Made by a program: the position numbers and the translations under genes. This document shows positions 52,937 through 61,422 of a DNA stretch of 64,000 bases, in pieces. The notes beneath the pieces are model-generated. The model was given only the letters and a program-made list of their open reading frames with translations, had not been told where the DNA came from and did not search any database. Each line of letters begins with the position of its first letter. The stretch's first letter is position 1. Source of the stretch: an uncultured Odoribacter sp. (lineage in GTDB: Bacteria; Bacteroidota; Bacteroidia; Bacteroidales; Marinifilaceae); the NCBI GenBank assembly GCA_944321165.1, contig CALUKE010000002.1, forward strand, positions 310,001-374,000, read 5' to 3'.

Positions 52937-54256
52937 ATGAAGTTTTTTGACAGAGCAAACGAAATTACATCTCTGCGGGAAATTCGCGAGATGGCAAAAA
53001 ATAACGCACAATTTACGGTCGTGACGGGACGGCGCCGCATCGGCAAGACATCTCTTGTATGGAAAGCATACGAGGACGAACCTATTCTCTATTTTTTCGT
53101 TGCCCGCAAAGCTGAAAGTGACTTGTGTGAAGACTACCGTCTTGAAATCGAAAATAAGCTGAGAATACCGACAATGGGACGGGCGGAACATTTTGCCGAT
53201 GTATTTGAGTTTCTGATGAAACTTTCCATAGAACGTCCTGTCACGCTGTTCATTGATGAGTTTCAGGAGTTCTTTCGTGTAAACAAATCCGTGTACAGCG
53301 ACATGCAGCGTATTTGGGATATATATAGCCAGAACGCACGTATGAACCTGATTGTTTGCGGCTCTATTTACTCCATGATGACGAAGATATTCAAGGACAA
53401 AAAGGAACCACTCTATAACAGGCAGACACGTTTTATGACAGTACGCCCATTTACACCGGCCGTTCTAAAGGAAATACTGATGGAGTATCATCCCAGTTAC
53501 ACGTCAGAAGACCTGTTGGCTTTGTATTCCTTTACGGGAGGCGTGGCGAAGTATGTACAGTTGCTTGTGGATGCCGGGGCGACGACCCAAGAAAAAATGT
53601 TGGATCAAATCGTAAAGGCCGATTCCATTTTCCTGGGAGAAGGCAAAGCCATACTTATTGAGGAGTTCGGTAAGGACTACGGGGTTTATTTTTCAATTCT
53701 GTCAGCGATAGCAAGGGGGAAGACCTCCCGTTCGGAAATAGAGAGCGTAGTAGGTAGGGAAATCGGCGGCTATCTGACCAAACTGGAAAACGAGTACGAG
53801 GTTATCGCCAAGAAACAGCCTCTGTTTGAAAGAAGTTCTACCAAGAATGTCCGCTATACGATAGAAGACAACTTTTTTACTTTTTGGTTCCGCTTTATCT
53901 ATAAGTACAGCTATATGTTGGAAATAGAGAATTATGAGAGCTTGAAGACGATTATAAACCGAGACTACGAAACATTCAGCGGTCTGATGCTCGAACGTTA
54001 TTTCAGGCGCGTTTTAATCGAACGTCAAGCCTATACACGGATCGGCGGATGGTGGGATCGCAAAGGTGAGAATGAAATTGACATTGTGGTCGAGAATGAA
54101 CTGGACAATGAAGCTACGTTTTTCGAAGTAAAACGTAAAGCAGTAAACATAGATATGGAGGTGCTGAAACAGAAGGCTGCCGCTTTCCTGCGTGCCACAG
54201 GCGAGTTCAAGGGATATGACATATCTTACAAGGGATTGTCGATGAATGATATGTAG
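52937..54256 (+). CDS. AAA ATPase with C-terminal DUF234 nuclease-like domain
   Basis: The 439 residues match the archaeal-type ATPase/DUF234 family of unknown role. The N-terminal domain (about 1-230) has Walker A GRRRIGKTS (31-39), Walker B LFIDE (D107, E108), and sensor-like VCGSIYSMM (about 138-146). A winged-helix-like region follows (about 240-290), and the C-terminal part (about 300-439) contains ENEIDIVV (D382) and FFEVKRK (E397, K399), the pattern of a PD-(D/E)XK nuclease core. It stands alone between a MATE gene and dnaK, with its own promoter and an unusual leader hairpin. A role in defence or mobile DNA has been suspected for relatives; nothing here proves it. Confidence 0.85.
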   Translation: MKFFDRANEITSLREIREMAKNNAQFTVVTGRRRIGKTSLVWKAYEDEPILYFFVARKAESDLCEDYRLEIENKLRIPTMGRAEHFADVFEFLMKLSIERPVTLFIDEFQEFFRVNKSVYSDMQRIWDIYSQNARMNLIVCGSIYSMMTKIFKDKKEPLYNRQTRFMTVRPFTPAVLKEILMEYHPSYTSEDLLALYSFTGGVAKYVQLLVDAGATTQEKMLDQIVKADSIFLGEGKAILIEEFGKDYGVYFSILSAIARGKTSRSEIESVVGREIGGYLTKLENEYEVIAKKQPLFERSSTKNVRYTIEDNFFTFWFRFIYKYSYMLEIENYESLKTIINRDYETFSGLMLERYFRRVLIERQAYTRIGGWWDRKGENEIDIVVENELDNEATFFEVKRKAVNIDMEVLKQKAAAFLRATGEFKGYDISYKGLSMNDM

Positions 54257-54356
54257 TAAAAAGGTATAAATAGCATAAAACGGCATGGAAGCAGGATCTT
54301 CGAGAGGTAGTGTTTCAATCAGTGTGTCCGTAGTAAGTCTTCAGTTCTTTAAAAAC

Positions 54357-54395
54357 AGAAAAGGTGTGAAACCGCTTGAGTTCCACACCTTTTCT
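54357..54395. terminator. Terminator shared by the ATPase gene and dnaK
   Basis: AGAAAAGGTGTG (54357-54368) pairs perfectly with CACACCTTTTCT (54384-54395). Read on the minus strand it is followed by GTTTTT, a good terminator for dnaK; on the plus strand it lies about 100 bases after the ATPase stop. Confidence 0.85.
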
Positions 54396-54423
54396 TATGG
54401 ATGTTTATTGTTTGTTATCCAAC

Positions 54424-56340
54424 TTACTTGACCTCCTCGAAATCCACATCCGTTACTTCCTGGTCTTTCCCGCCATTGTTGGTTTGACCGGCGTTCGGAT
54501 TACCCTGAGGTCCCTGTTGGGTATTTTGCTGTTGATGTGCCTGGGCGTTGTACATTTCCTGAGAGGCCGCCTGGAAGACACTGTTCAGTTTGTCGATGGC
54601 GCTGTTGATGCGGGCGACATCCTGAGCCTTGTGGGCGTCCTTCAGTTCCTGAAGAGCAGATTCGATCGGTGCCTTTTTGTCAGCCGGCAGTTTGTCTCCG
54701 AACTCTTTCAGTTGTTTTTCCGTCTGGAAGATCATGGAGTCTGCCTTGTTGATGGTATCTACTCTTTCTTTCTCCTGTTGGTCGGCAGCAGCATTGGCAG
54801 CGGCTTCGTCTTTCATCCGTTTGATTTCAGCTTCTGACAAACCGGAGGAAGCTTCGATACGGATGGACTGTTCCTTGCCGGTAGCTTTGTCCTTGGCAGA
54901 TACGTTGAGGATACCGTTGGCATCGATATCGAACGTTACTTCGATCTGAGGCACACCACGCGGTGCTGGCGGTATGCTGTCCAGGTGGAACCGGCCGATG
55001 GTCTTGTTGTCTTTGGCCATAGGACGTTCTCCCTGCAGAATATGGATTTCTACGGAAGGCTGGTTATCTGCAGCCGTCGAGAATACCTCTGACTTTTTGG
55101 TCGGAATGGTCGTGTTGGCTTCGATCAGTTTGGTCATAACACCACCCAATGTTTCAATACCTAATGACAGCGGGGTAACATCCAGCAGCAATACGTCTTT
55201 TACTTCTCCTGTCAATACACCACCCTGAATGGCAGCTCCTACAGCGACAACTTCGTCCGGATTTACTCCTTTGGACGGAGTCTTACCGAAGAATTCCTGT
55301 ACTTTTTGCTGTACGGCCGGGATACGGGTTGAACCACCTACCAGGATGACTTCGTTGATGTCGGAAGCTTTCAGGTTGGCATCTTGCAGAGCTTTGCGGC
55401 ACGGTTCGATGGTGGCCTGAATCAGGCTGTCGCACAACTGTTCGAATTGAGCACGGGTCAACGTACGTACCAAGTGTTTTGGAATTCCGTTCACCGGGAA
55501 AATGTACGGCAGGTTGATTTCTGTTGAAGTAGAACTGGACAACTCGATTTTGGCTTTTTCTGCAGCTTCTTTCAAACGTTGATGAGCCATCGGATCTTTC
55601 CGGATATCAACCCCTTCGTCTTTCTGGAATTCGTCCGCCAGCCAGTTGATGATCTTGTCATCGAAATCATCACCTCCCAGGTGGGTATCTCCGTTGGTTG
55701 ATTTTACTTCAAACACTCCGTCGCCCAATTCCAGGATAGAGATATCGAAGGTACCGCCACCCAAGTCAAATACGGCGATTTTCTGATCCTGTGCTTTTTT
55801 GTCCAGACCATATGCCAAAGCGGCAGCCGTCGGTTCGTTGATGATACGTTTTACCGTCAGACCGGCGATCTCTCCGGCTTCTTTGGTGGCCTGACGCTGT
55901 GCGTCGTTGAAATAGGCCGGTACGGTAATAACTGCTTCACTTACTTCCTGTCCCAGATAATCTTCCGCTGTTTTCTTCATTTTCTGAAGAATCATGGCTG
56001 AAATCTCCTGAGGAGAATACTGGCGGTTGTCAATTACGACACGAGGGGTATTGTTGTCACCTCTGACTACTTCGTATGCCACCCGTTTGATTTCATTTTG
56101 TACCTGATCAAAAGTTTCTCCCATGAAACGTTTGATAGAGTATATGGTTTTTTTCGGATTGGTGATGGCCTGACGTTTTGCCGGATCACCGACTTTCCGC
56201 TCTCCGTTGTCAACAAATGCTACGATAGAAGGGGTGGTACGCCGACCTTCACTGTTCGGTATGACAACCGGTTCATTCCCTTCCATGACAGCAACGCATG
56301 AGTTCGTTGTTCCTAAGTCAATTCCTATGATCTTTCCCAT
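54424..56340 (-). CDS. dnaK: Chaperone protein DnaK (Hsp70)
   Basis: ATP-dependent Hsp70 chaperone. The 638 residues begin [20 protein letters not shown], with [57 protein letters not shown] and [14 protein letters not shown] in the ATPase domain (1-380), then the linker [19 protein letters not shown] and the substrate-binding domain. The tail is Gln/Asn/Gly-rich with DVDFEEVK at the end, the usual DnaK C-terminus. Length is typical. No grpE or dnaJ is adjacent. The divergent 306-base region upstream holds its promoter. Confidence 0.98.
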   Translation of the reverse strand: MGKIIGIDLGTTNSCVAVMEGNEPVVIPNSEGRRTTPSIVAFVDNGERKVGDPAKRQAITNPKKTIYSIKRFMGETFDQVQNEIKRVAYEVVRGDNNTPRVVIDNRQYSPQEISAMILQKMKKTAEDYLGQEVSEAVITVPAYFNDAQRQATKEAGEIAGLTVKRIINEPTAAALAYGLDKKAQDQKIAVFDLGGGTFDISILELGDGVFEVKSTNGDTHLGGDDFDDKIINWLADEFQKDEGVDIRKDPMAHQRLKEAAEKAKIELSSSTSTEINLPYIFPVNGIPKHLVRTLTRAQFEQLCDSLIQATIEPCRKALQDANLKASDINEVILVGGSTRIPAVQQKVQEFFGKTPSKGVNPDEVVAVGAAIQGGVLTGEVKDVLLLDVTPLSLGIETLGGVMTKLIEANTTIPTKKSEVFSTAADNQPSVEIHILQGERPMAKDNKTIGRFHLDSIPPAPRGVPQIEVTFDIDANGILNVSAKDKATGKEQSIRIEASSGLSEAEIKRMKDEAAANAAADQQEKERVDTINKADSMIFQTEKQLKEFGDKLPADKKAPIESALQELKDAHKAQDVARINSAIDKLNSVFQAASQEMYNAQAHQQQNTQQGPQGNPNAGQTNNGGKDQEVTDVDFEEVK

Positions 56341-56646
56341 AATGTTAATGTATTTTATTTGTTATTTATTTATTCGTTTTCTGGGCGTCTGGGGTTTTAA
56401 ATCCAAACACATTTATTTTTTATCAAATGCTATGCCACTGTTTGCCACGACTGTGTTTTTGTAAAAATGGCGGATTCCGAATCAAAAAGTCGAGAAATTT
56501 GTCAGAGAAACTGTCATAACGACAGTGAATGGTTGGATTGAAAATCTCTTCATCCAAATGAAAAAGTGGTATTTATACTCTACTTCTACGATAAGAAATA
56601 AGCTACTTTTGTACTTTGTAATATACTAATAGTGGATACTTTGGAT
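56341..56646. other. Divergent intergenic region, dnaK / cysteate synthase-like gene
   Basis: No coding sequence is visible. It holds an inverted repeat ACTGTC-ATAAC-GACAGT (56510-56526) roughly midway, and a plus-strand -7 box at 56604. For dnaK the nearest -7-like match on the minus strand is TAGCATTTG, one base longer than the consensus (about 56426-56434). No CIRCE element (the HrcA operator) is seen. The rest is A+T-rich and featureless. Confidence 0.5.
56604..56611 (+). promoter_or_regulatory. -7 box before the cysteate synthase-like gene (TACTTTTG)
   Basis: Perfect TAnnTTTG match. Transcription would begin near 56618, which supports the ATG at 56647 as start. Confidence 0.6.
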
Positions 56647-57924
56647 ATGACTGATTATGTATTGGAATCTCGGTGTTGTGGCGCAAAGTTCGCAGATGAA
56701 AAATGGGAATTGGATTGTCCCCATCGGGATGGCGCTGCTTTGATTTTTGCCAATTATGCAAAAAAACAACTGGAGATAAAAGAAGATTTACCCGGTTTGT
56801 ATAAATATTCTGACTGGTTGCCGGTTTGTCGGACCTTGGAGGGCTCCGGGGCTCCTGTTACTTATAAGAGTGAAGGTTTGGCCCGGGAATTGGGACTTTC
56901 GAATTTGTATATCACTTTCAATGGATATTGGCCGGAGAAAGGGGCATTGATGCGGACAGGTACTTTTAAGGAGTGTGAGGCTTATGCTGTTTGTGCCCGG
57001 ATCAATGCGAATAGTGAAAAGGTGATGGTTGTCGCTTCTGCCGGTAATACTGCGCGGGCATTTGCCCGGGTGTGTTCGGAGAACAATATTCCCTTGTTGC
57101 TTTGTATTCCGGAGGACTGTCTCGATGCGATGTGGTCGGCCCAACCGTTGAATCCTTGTGTGAAATTGATTGCAACGGCCAAGGGGTCGGATTACTTTGA
57201 TGCCATTTATCTTTCCAACATTATTTGTGAACTGGATAAATTTTATCCGGAAGGCGGTGCTAAAAATGTAGCCCGTCGGGATGGAATGGGAACGACAGTG
57301 CTTTCTGCGGTGACCACGATCGGACGGATTCCGGATTATTATTTTCAGGCGGTGGGAAGCGGAACGGGTGCGATTGCAGCGTGGGAAGCCAATCGGCGCT
57401 TTATTGCCGATGGTCGCTATGGAAATCATCTGATGAAATTGATGGTTTCGCAGAATATTCCTTTTACTCCGATGTACGATGCTTGGAAAGCATCATCACG
57501 GGCTTTACTGGAAATGGACGATGTGATTGCCCGTAAACAGGCGGAAGAAATCTGTGCCAAAGTATTGTCCAATCGGAAACCGCCTTATTCTTTGAAAGGC
57601 GGGTTGTTTGACGCTTTGACCGAGACGGGGGGCGATATGTTTGCTATCACGAATGAAGAGACTCGTAAAGCGATGACGTTGTTTGAAAAAAGTGAAGGGA
57701 TTGATATTGAACCTGCTGCCGGAGTGGCAGTTGCTTCTTTGATGCAGGCTGTAGAGAATAGGAGAGTAGCTGCCGATGCTTTGATCATGCTGAATATTAC
57801 GGGTGGCGGAATTGGTAGATTTAAGCAAGAAAACCGAGTCGTTTATAAAAAACCGGATTGTGTTTTTACGTTGGATACAGATCCGGATACGATTAAGGAA
57901 ACGGTTTTGGAGTTATTTATGTGA
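56647..57924 (+). CDS. Cysteate synthase-like PLP enzyme (threonine synthase superfamily)
   Basis: Predicted to make L-cysteate from phosphoserine and sulfite with pyridoxal phosphate. The 425 residues open with a cysteine-containing segment (RCCGAKF, LDCPHRDG, as in threonine synthase relatives) and then WLPVCRTLEGSGAPVTYKSE, LGLSNLYITFNGYWPEKGA and TGTFKECEAYAV. The NLYIxFxGYWPEK pattern fits the cysteate synthase branch known from Methanosarcina better than true ThrC. K108 is the probable PLP lysine, ASAGNTARAFA the phosphate/PLP loop, and GSGTGAIAAWEA the glycine loop. In Bacteroidales, cysteate feeds sulfonolipid synthesis. It stands alone with its own promoter and terminator. Threonine synthase is the main alternative. 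Confidence 0.75.
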   Translation: MTDYVLESRCCGAKFADEKWELDCPHRDGAALIFANYAKKQLEIKEDLPGLYKYSDWLPVCRTLEGSGAPVTYKSEGLARELGLSNLYITFNGYWPEKGALMRTGTFKECEAYAVCARINANSEKVMVVASAGNTARAFARVCSENNIPLLLCIPEDCLDAMWSAQPLNPCVKLIATAKGSDYFDAIYLSNIICELDKFYPEGGAKNVARRDGMGTTVLSAVTTIGRIPDYYFQAVGSGTGAIAAWEANRRFIADGRYGNHLMKLMVSQNIPFTPMYDAWKASSRALLEMDDVIARKQAEEICAKVLSNRKPPYSLKGGLFDALTETGGDMFAITNEETRKAMTLFEKSEGIDIEPAAGVAVASLMQAVENRRVAADALIMLNITGGGIGRFKQENRVVYKKPDCVFTLDTDPDTIKETVLELFM

Positions 57925-57940
57925 TCGGAAGATCAACAAG

Positions 57941-57979
57941 AAACGTCGGAAAGTTAGTAACAACTTTCCGACGTTTTTT
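57941..57979 (+). terminator. Terminator after the cysteate synthase-like gene
   Basis: A perfect 15-bp stem, AAACGTCGGAAAGTT (57941-57955) with AACTTTCCGACGTTT (57962-57976), six-base loop, then TTT. It lies 16 bases after the stop codon. Confidence 0.93.
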
Positions 57980-58004
57980 CATGGGGCATTTAGGGATTTT
58001 AAAC

Positions 58005-58012
58005 TATCTTTG
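58005..58012 (+). promoter_or_regulatory. -7 box before the BrkB/YihY gene (TATCTTTG)
   Basis: Perfect TAnnTTTG match, downstream of the terminator and 22 bases before the ATG at 58035. It shows that the longer frame starting at 57921 is not the true start. Confidence 0.65.
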
Positions 58013-58034
58013 TCTGGTTGGTAACTTGAAGCTC

Positions 58035-59327
58035 ATGAAACATCGAAAGACGCTGGAACGGTTTTTATATATCGATTTTTATTATTCCATATTGCGCCGG
58101 GATTGGCGGGTCTCGACCTTTTTATATGATTTTGTTTTAAAAACAGTCGCTGTTGTGGTTGTTTCAATGGATCGTTTCGTGAAAGATGCTTCTGCCATTT
58201 CTGCATCTGCTTTGACTTTTTATTCGACGCTTTCTTTTATTCCGGTCGTTGCGCTGGTTTTGGCCATTGCCCGGGGATTCGGGGCCGCAAATGCACTGGA
58301 AGACTGGTTGAATGAACAGACTTATACCAATCCGGAGGTAATGCAATGGGTGGTGAACATAGCCAGCAAGGCGTTGGAACATACACAGGGTGGAGTTGTG
58401 ACTGGTTTGGGAATCATATTGTTGATATGGGCGGTAGTCCGGATGCTTTCCAGTACAGAACTGGCCATGAATCGTATCTGGGGGGTAAAAAAGGGACGTA
58501 GCCTGGTGAAGAAATTTACCGATTATATGTCGATTCTGTTTATCGCGCCGATTTTAGTGGTGTTGATCAGCAGTATGAATGTTTTTTTAATGTCCAATTT
58601 ACAGGATTATGCCATGGAGGAGGGCTTTTTGAGTTATGCCAGCGCTGCCTTGAGATCGATATTGAATATGGTGCCTTATGTGTTGGTCTGGTTTCTGTTT
58701 GTTTTCCTGTATATGTTCATGCCTACGACTCCGGTAAAATTTAAATACGCTTTGGTGGCCGGCATCGTTGCCGGAACGGTTTTTCAGATTGTCCAGTGGT
58801 TCTATTTGCGTTTTCAGATCGGTGTTAGTTCATATAATGCGATTTATGGCGGATTGGCAGCTTTGCCTCTGTTGTTGGTATGGTTGCAATTGAGTTGGAG
58901 TATTGTGTTGTGGGGTACGGAATTGTGTTATATCATGCGCAATCGTCATTTTTTATACAGGAATGCATTGAATGCGGATAATCGGTGGGTAGACAATGTG
59001 GAGGTAACGCTTCGTATATTGAAATATATTTCCCAAATGTATGTGCATGGTGAAGGAACTCCTTCTTTGGGCATGATATGTAAGAAATTACGGATGAGTT
59101 CCAGTAAAATCCGGATTATTTTGCAGGAACTGGTCGATTTAAAAATCTTGGTAGAAGTCAAAGAGGACGATGATGTGTCGTATTTTCCGGCGGTCGATTT
59201 ACATCGTCTTTCGGTTGCCGATATCATCAACCGTTTGTCTTATTTAAGCGATAACAAGGGGGAATCCTGGAAGGTGCGGCTGGTGGCTGCCGTAGAAAAA
59301 GAGTTTTCTGCTGATACATTCGCATAA
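58035..59327 (+). CDS. YihY/BrkB-family membrane protein with C-terminal winged-helix part
   Basis: Integral inner-membrane protein of 430 residues; the family's role is unknown (formerly linked with RNase BN). Six membrane helices lie between about residues 30 and 290, with ASALTFYSTLSFIPVVALVLAI (about 56-77), the family signature, and SYNAIYGGLAALPLLLVWLQLSW (about 265-290). The last 110 residues are soluble and contain a winged-helix-like segment (LGMICKKLRMSSSKIRIILQELVDLKIL, about 338-365), an extension typical of Bacteroidetes members. ATG 58035 is chosen because promoter and terminator lie just upstream. Confidence 0.88.
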   Translation: MKHRKTLERFLYIDFYYSILRRDWRVSTFLYDFVLKTVAVVVVSMDRFVKDASAISASALTFYSTLSFIPVVALVLAIARGFGAANALEDWLNEQTYTNPEVMQWVVNIASKALEHTQGGVVTGLGIILLIWAVVRMLSSTELAMNRIWGVKKGRSLVKKFTDYMSILFIAPILVVLISSMNVFLMSNLQDYAMEEGFLSYASAALRSILNMVPYVLVWFLFVFLYMFMPTTPVKFKYALVAGIVAGTVFQIVQWFYLRFQIGVSSYNAIYGGLAALPLLLVWLQLSWSIVLWGTELCYIMRNRHFLYRNALNADNRWVDNVEVTLRILKYISQMYVHGEGTPSLGMICKKLRMSSSKIRIILQELVDLKILVEVKEDDDVSYFPAVDLHRLSVADIINRLSYLSDNKGESWKVRLVAAVEKEFSADTFA

Positions 59328-59392
59328 ATGTGTCGGACCATTATTTGGTATTTATATTTTTTTTGAGTATATTGGGCTCAAATTTGAAAAAT

Positions 59393-59770
59393 ATGAGAAG
59401 AAAGATAGAGTTAGAGTATATATTTTCGTCTTCTGTGAAAGTCTTGTTTTCTCGTTTAAGTACTCCTGCCGGTTTGTCTGAATGGTTTGCAGATGACGTT
59501 TTTCAGAAAGGAAATCAGTTTGTTTTTATTTGGAATGGTAAAGAGCATGCGGCAACTTTGGTGGAGTTGAAAAGCAATAGCTCTGTGAAGTTTAAATGGG
59601 AAGATGCGGAGGATGAGGAGGAATTTTTTGAATTCGATATTCATGTGGAACCATTGACCGGAGAAGTGGCTTTGATTATTACCGATTTTGCAGATGAGGA
59701 TGAAGTGAATGATGCCGTGGATTTATGGAATAAGCAAATGGAGATCTTGCATCGGAATCTGGGCGCCTGA
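59393..59770 (+). CDS. START-like domain protein
   Basis: Small cytoplasmic protein of 125 residues with the START/SRPBCC fold pattern of a Bacteroidetes family: KIELEYIFSSSVKVLFSRLS, PAGLSEWFADDV (about 27-38), VFIWNGKEHAATLVEL and a final amphipathic helix (about 104-122, VNDAVDLWNKQMEILHRNL). It is acidic at the centre (EDAEDEEEFFEF). The fold suggests binding of a hydrophobic ligand; the ligand is not known. ATG 59393 gives the normal start. It lies 65 bases after the BrkB gene. Confidence 0.82.
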   Translation: MRRKIELEYIFSSSVKVLFSRLSTPAGLSEWFADDVFQKGNQFVFIWNGKEHAATLVELKSNSSVKFKWEDAEDEEEFFEFDIHVEPLTGEVALIITDFADEDEVNDAVDLWNKQMEILHRNLGA

Positions 59771-59842
59771 TGGAGTTCCCTTCTATTTTTCTGATTTTGA
59801 ATAATTGCAGCAGCAATTTTGCCTTATTTATGAGTTTCGTTT

Positions 59843-59868
59843 AAATTTTGGAAGTTGTTCCAAAATTT
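59843..59868. promoter_or_regulatory. 26-base perfect palindrome overlapping the lptF/G promoter
   Basis: AAATTTTGGAA (59843-59853) and TTCCAAAATTT (59858-59868) are exact reverse complements around GTTG. It covers the -33 TTTG (59847-59850) and half the spacer of the promoter below. It is either an operator or a weak A+T-rich terminator of the START-like gene 73 bases upstream; TTTTCC follows. Confidence 0.6.
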
Positions 59869-59879
59869 TCCTACTTTTG
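59847..59879 (+). promoter_or_regulatory. Promoter of the LptF/LptG-type gene
   Basis: TTTG at 59847-59850, a 21-base gap, then TACTTTTG at 59872-59879: both Bacteroidetes elements at the expected spacing. The start codon is at 59924, so the leader would be about 38 bases. Confidence 0.78.
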
Positions 59880-59923
59880 TGTCTGTTTAAAATATAAAAT
59901 ACGGATCCGTTATAGGTTTGAAG

Positions 59924-61420
59924 ATGAAGAAACTACACATATTTATGCTCAAAAGTTTCATAGGACCTTTTGTAGCGACCTTCTTTATCAGTATGTTTGT
60001 TTTGATCATGCAGTTCTTGTGGCGTATGATAGACGAAATTGTCGGGAAAGGATTGGAGTTTACGGTGATTGCAGAGTTACTGATTTATCTGTCGACCACT
60101 TTGGTCCCGATGGCTTTGCCCTTGGCGGTTTTGCTTTCTTCGATCATGACGTTTGGGAGTCTGGGAGAAAATTATGAGTTGATAGCGTTAAAATCTGCCG
60201 GTATTTCTCTTTATCGAATTATGAAACCTTTGATTATTCTGATTGTCTGTCTGACCATATTCGCTTTTTTCTTTTCAAACAACATACTTCCGGTAGCGAA
60301 CCTTAAGTTTTATAGTTTGCTTTATGATATTCGAAAACAGAAGCCGGAAATGTCTTTCAAAGAGGGTATTTTTACCAATGATCTGGAAGGGTATAGCATT
60401 AAGATCGATAAGATCAACAAGGAAACGGGCATGATGTACAATATGCTGATTTATGAGCATAAAGAGGGTTCCGGGAATTATGATGTGACTAAAGCCGATT
60501 CCGGCAGGATGGTCGGTGATCCGAAGAGTAATTTGATGGAATTGATCCTGTATAGTGGACATTCTTATACCGATGAGGGTATGAAGAATCCTTCTTCCCG
60601 CAAATCCTATCCTTTCCGTCGTTTGAAGTTCGATAAGGAAACGGTTTTGATTGAGTTGCCGGAAACAGATCTGAAGCGGAGCGATGAAGACGGTTTCCGG
60701 TCGTATGCCATGATGTTGAATTTAGATCAGTTGGAGCATACGATCGACTCTTCACAGAATGCCTTGAATACGAGAAAAGCCGGGGATACGAAGAAATTAT
60801 TGTCGAATAATTATCAACGGAGCAAAAGTCCCACTCGCGAACGGGACAGTATACTGTTCGAAGAGAGTCGTGGAAAGTACAGCGATAAAGACAGTCTTTT
60901 TTCCGCTTTCGATATCGAAGAACAGCGCCGGGCGGTTGACAATGCCTTGCAGTATGCCCGGGAGGTGAAACAGCGCATTCAGGATGATTATCACTTTTAT
61001 GTGGCGCAACAGGAAAACATCATAAAAAGTAAGCTGGAATGGCATCGTAAGTTTACCTTGTCGTTTGCCTGTTTTATTTTCTTCTTTATCGGGGCTCCTT
61101 TGGGGGCGATTATCCGGAAGGGAGGATTAGGAATGCCTGTGGTGGTTTCTGTGTTGTTGTTTATTATTTATTATATCATATCGATGATGGGCGAGCGGTC
61201 TGCAAAGGAAGCCGTGGTTTCTCCGGCGGTGGGAATGTGGATCTCCGCTTTTATACTGTTGCCATTGGGTATTGTCCTGACTTATAAGTCGGTTACCGAT
61301 TCTGAAATGATGAACACGGAAGCATATAAGTTGTTTTTTGAAAAAGTATTGAAATTTTTTCAGCGGAAGAAAAAATCGGAGAAAGAGGAGACGGACAGTG
61401 AAACGGAGTTTAATGATTGA
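59924..61420 (+). CDS. LptF/LptG (YjgP/YjgQ) family permease
   Basis: Inner-membrane subunit of the lipopolysaccharide export ABC transporter LptBFGC. The 498 residues have three N-terminal helices (about 8-125), a jellyroll periplasmic domain and three C-terminal helices (about 376-460, FACFIFFFIGAPLGAIIRKGGLGMPVVVSV), the layout of the family. FSNNILPVANLKFYSLLYDIRKQKP marks the border of the periplasmic part. A Ser/Arg-rich, helical insertion (about 260-355) makes it longer than E. coli LptF/G (about 360). ATG 59924 is used; a TTG six bases upstream is unlikely. fmt begins two bases after the stop. Confidence 0.92.
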   Translation: MKKLHIFMLKSFIGPFVATFFISMFVLIMQFLWRMIDEIVGKGLEFTVIAELLIYLSTTLVPMALPLAVLLSSIMTFGSLGENYELIALKSAGISLYRIMKPLIILIVCLTIFAFFFSNNILPVANLKFYSLLYDIRKQKPEMSFKEGIFTNDLEGYSIKIDKINKETGMMYNMLIYEHKEGSGNYDVTKADSGRMVGDPKSNLMELILYSGHSYTDEGMKNPSSRKSYPFRRLKFDKETVLIELPETDLKRSDEDGFRSYAMMLNLDQLEHTIDSSQNALNTRKAGDTKKLLSNNYQRSKSPTRERDSILFEESRGKYSDKDSLFSAFDIEEQRRAVDNALQYAREVKQRIQDDYHFYVAQQENIIKSKLEWHRKFTLSFACFIFFFIGAPLGAIIRKGGLGMPVVVSVLLFIIYYIISMMGERSAKEAVVSPAVGMWISAFILLPLGIVLTYKSVTDSEMMNTEAYKLFFEKVLKFFQRKKKSEKEETDSETEFND

Positions 61421-61422
61421 GT

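Noticed and set aside
54376..54837. Plus-strand open frame opposite the dnaK 3' end
   Set aside because: Antisense shadow of dnaK; no independent family or start signal.
56341..56646. CIRCE or tRNA-like element before dnaK
   Set aside because: No TTAGCACTC-type half-sites and no cloverleaf could be found.
57921..58034. Upstream extension of the BrkB/YihY gene
   Set aside because: It spans a perfect terminator (57941-57979) and a -7 promoter box (58005-58012), so it cannot be part of the coding sequence.
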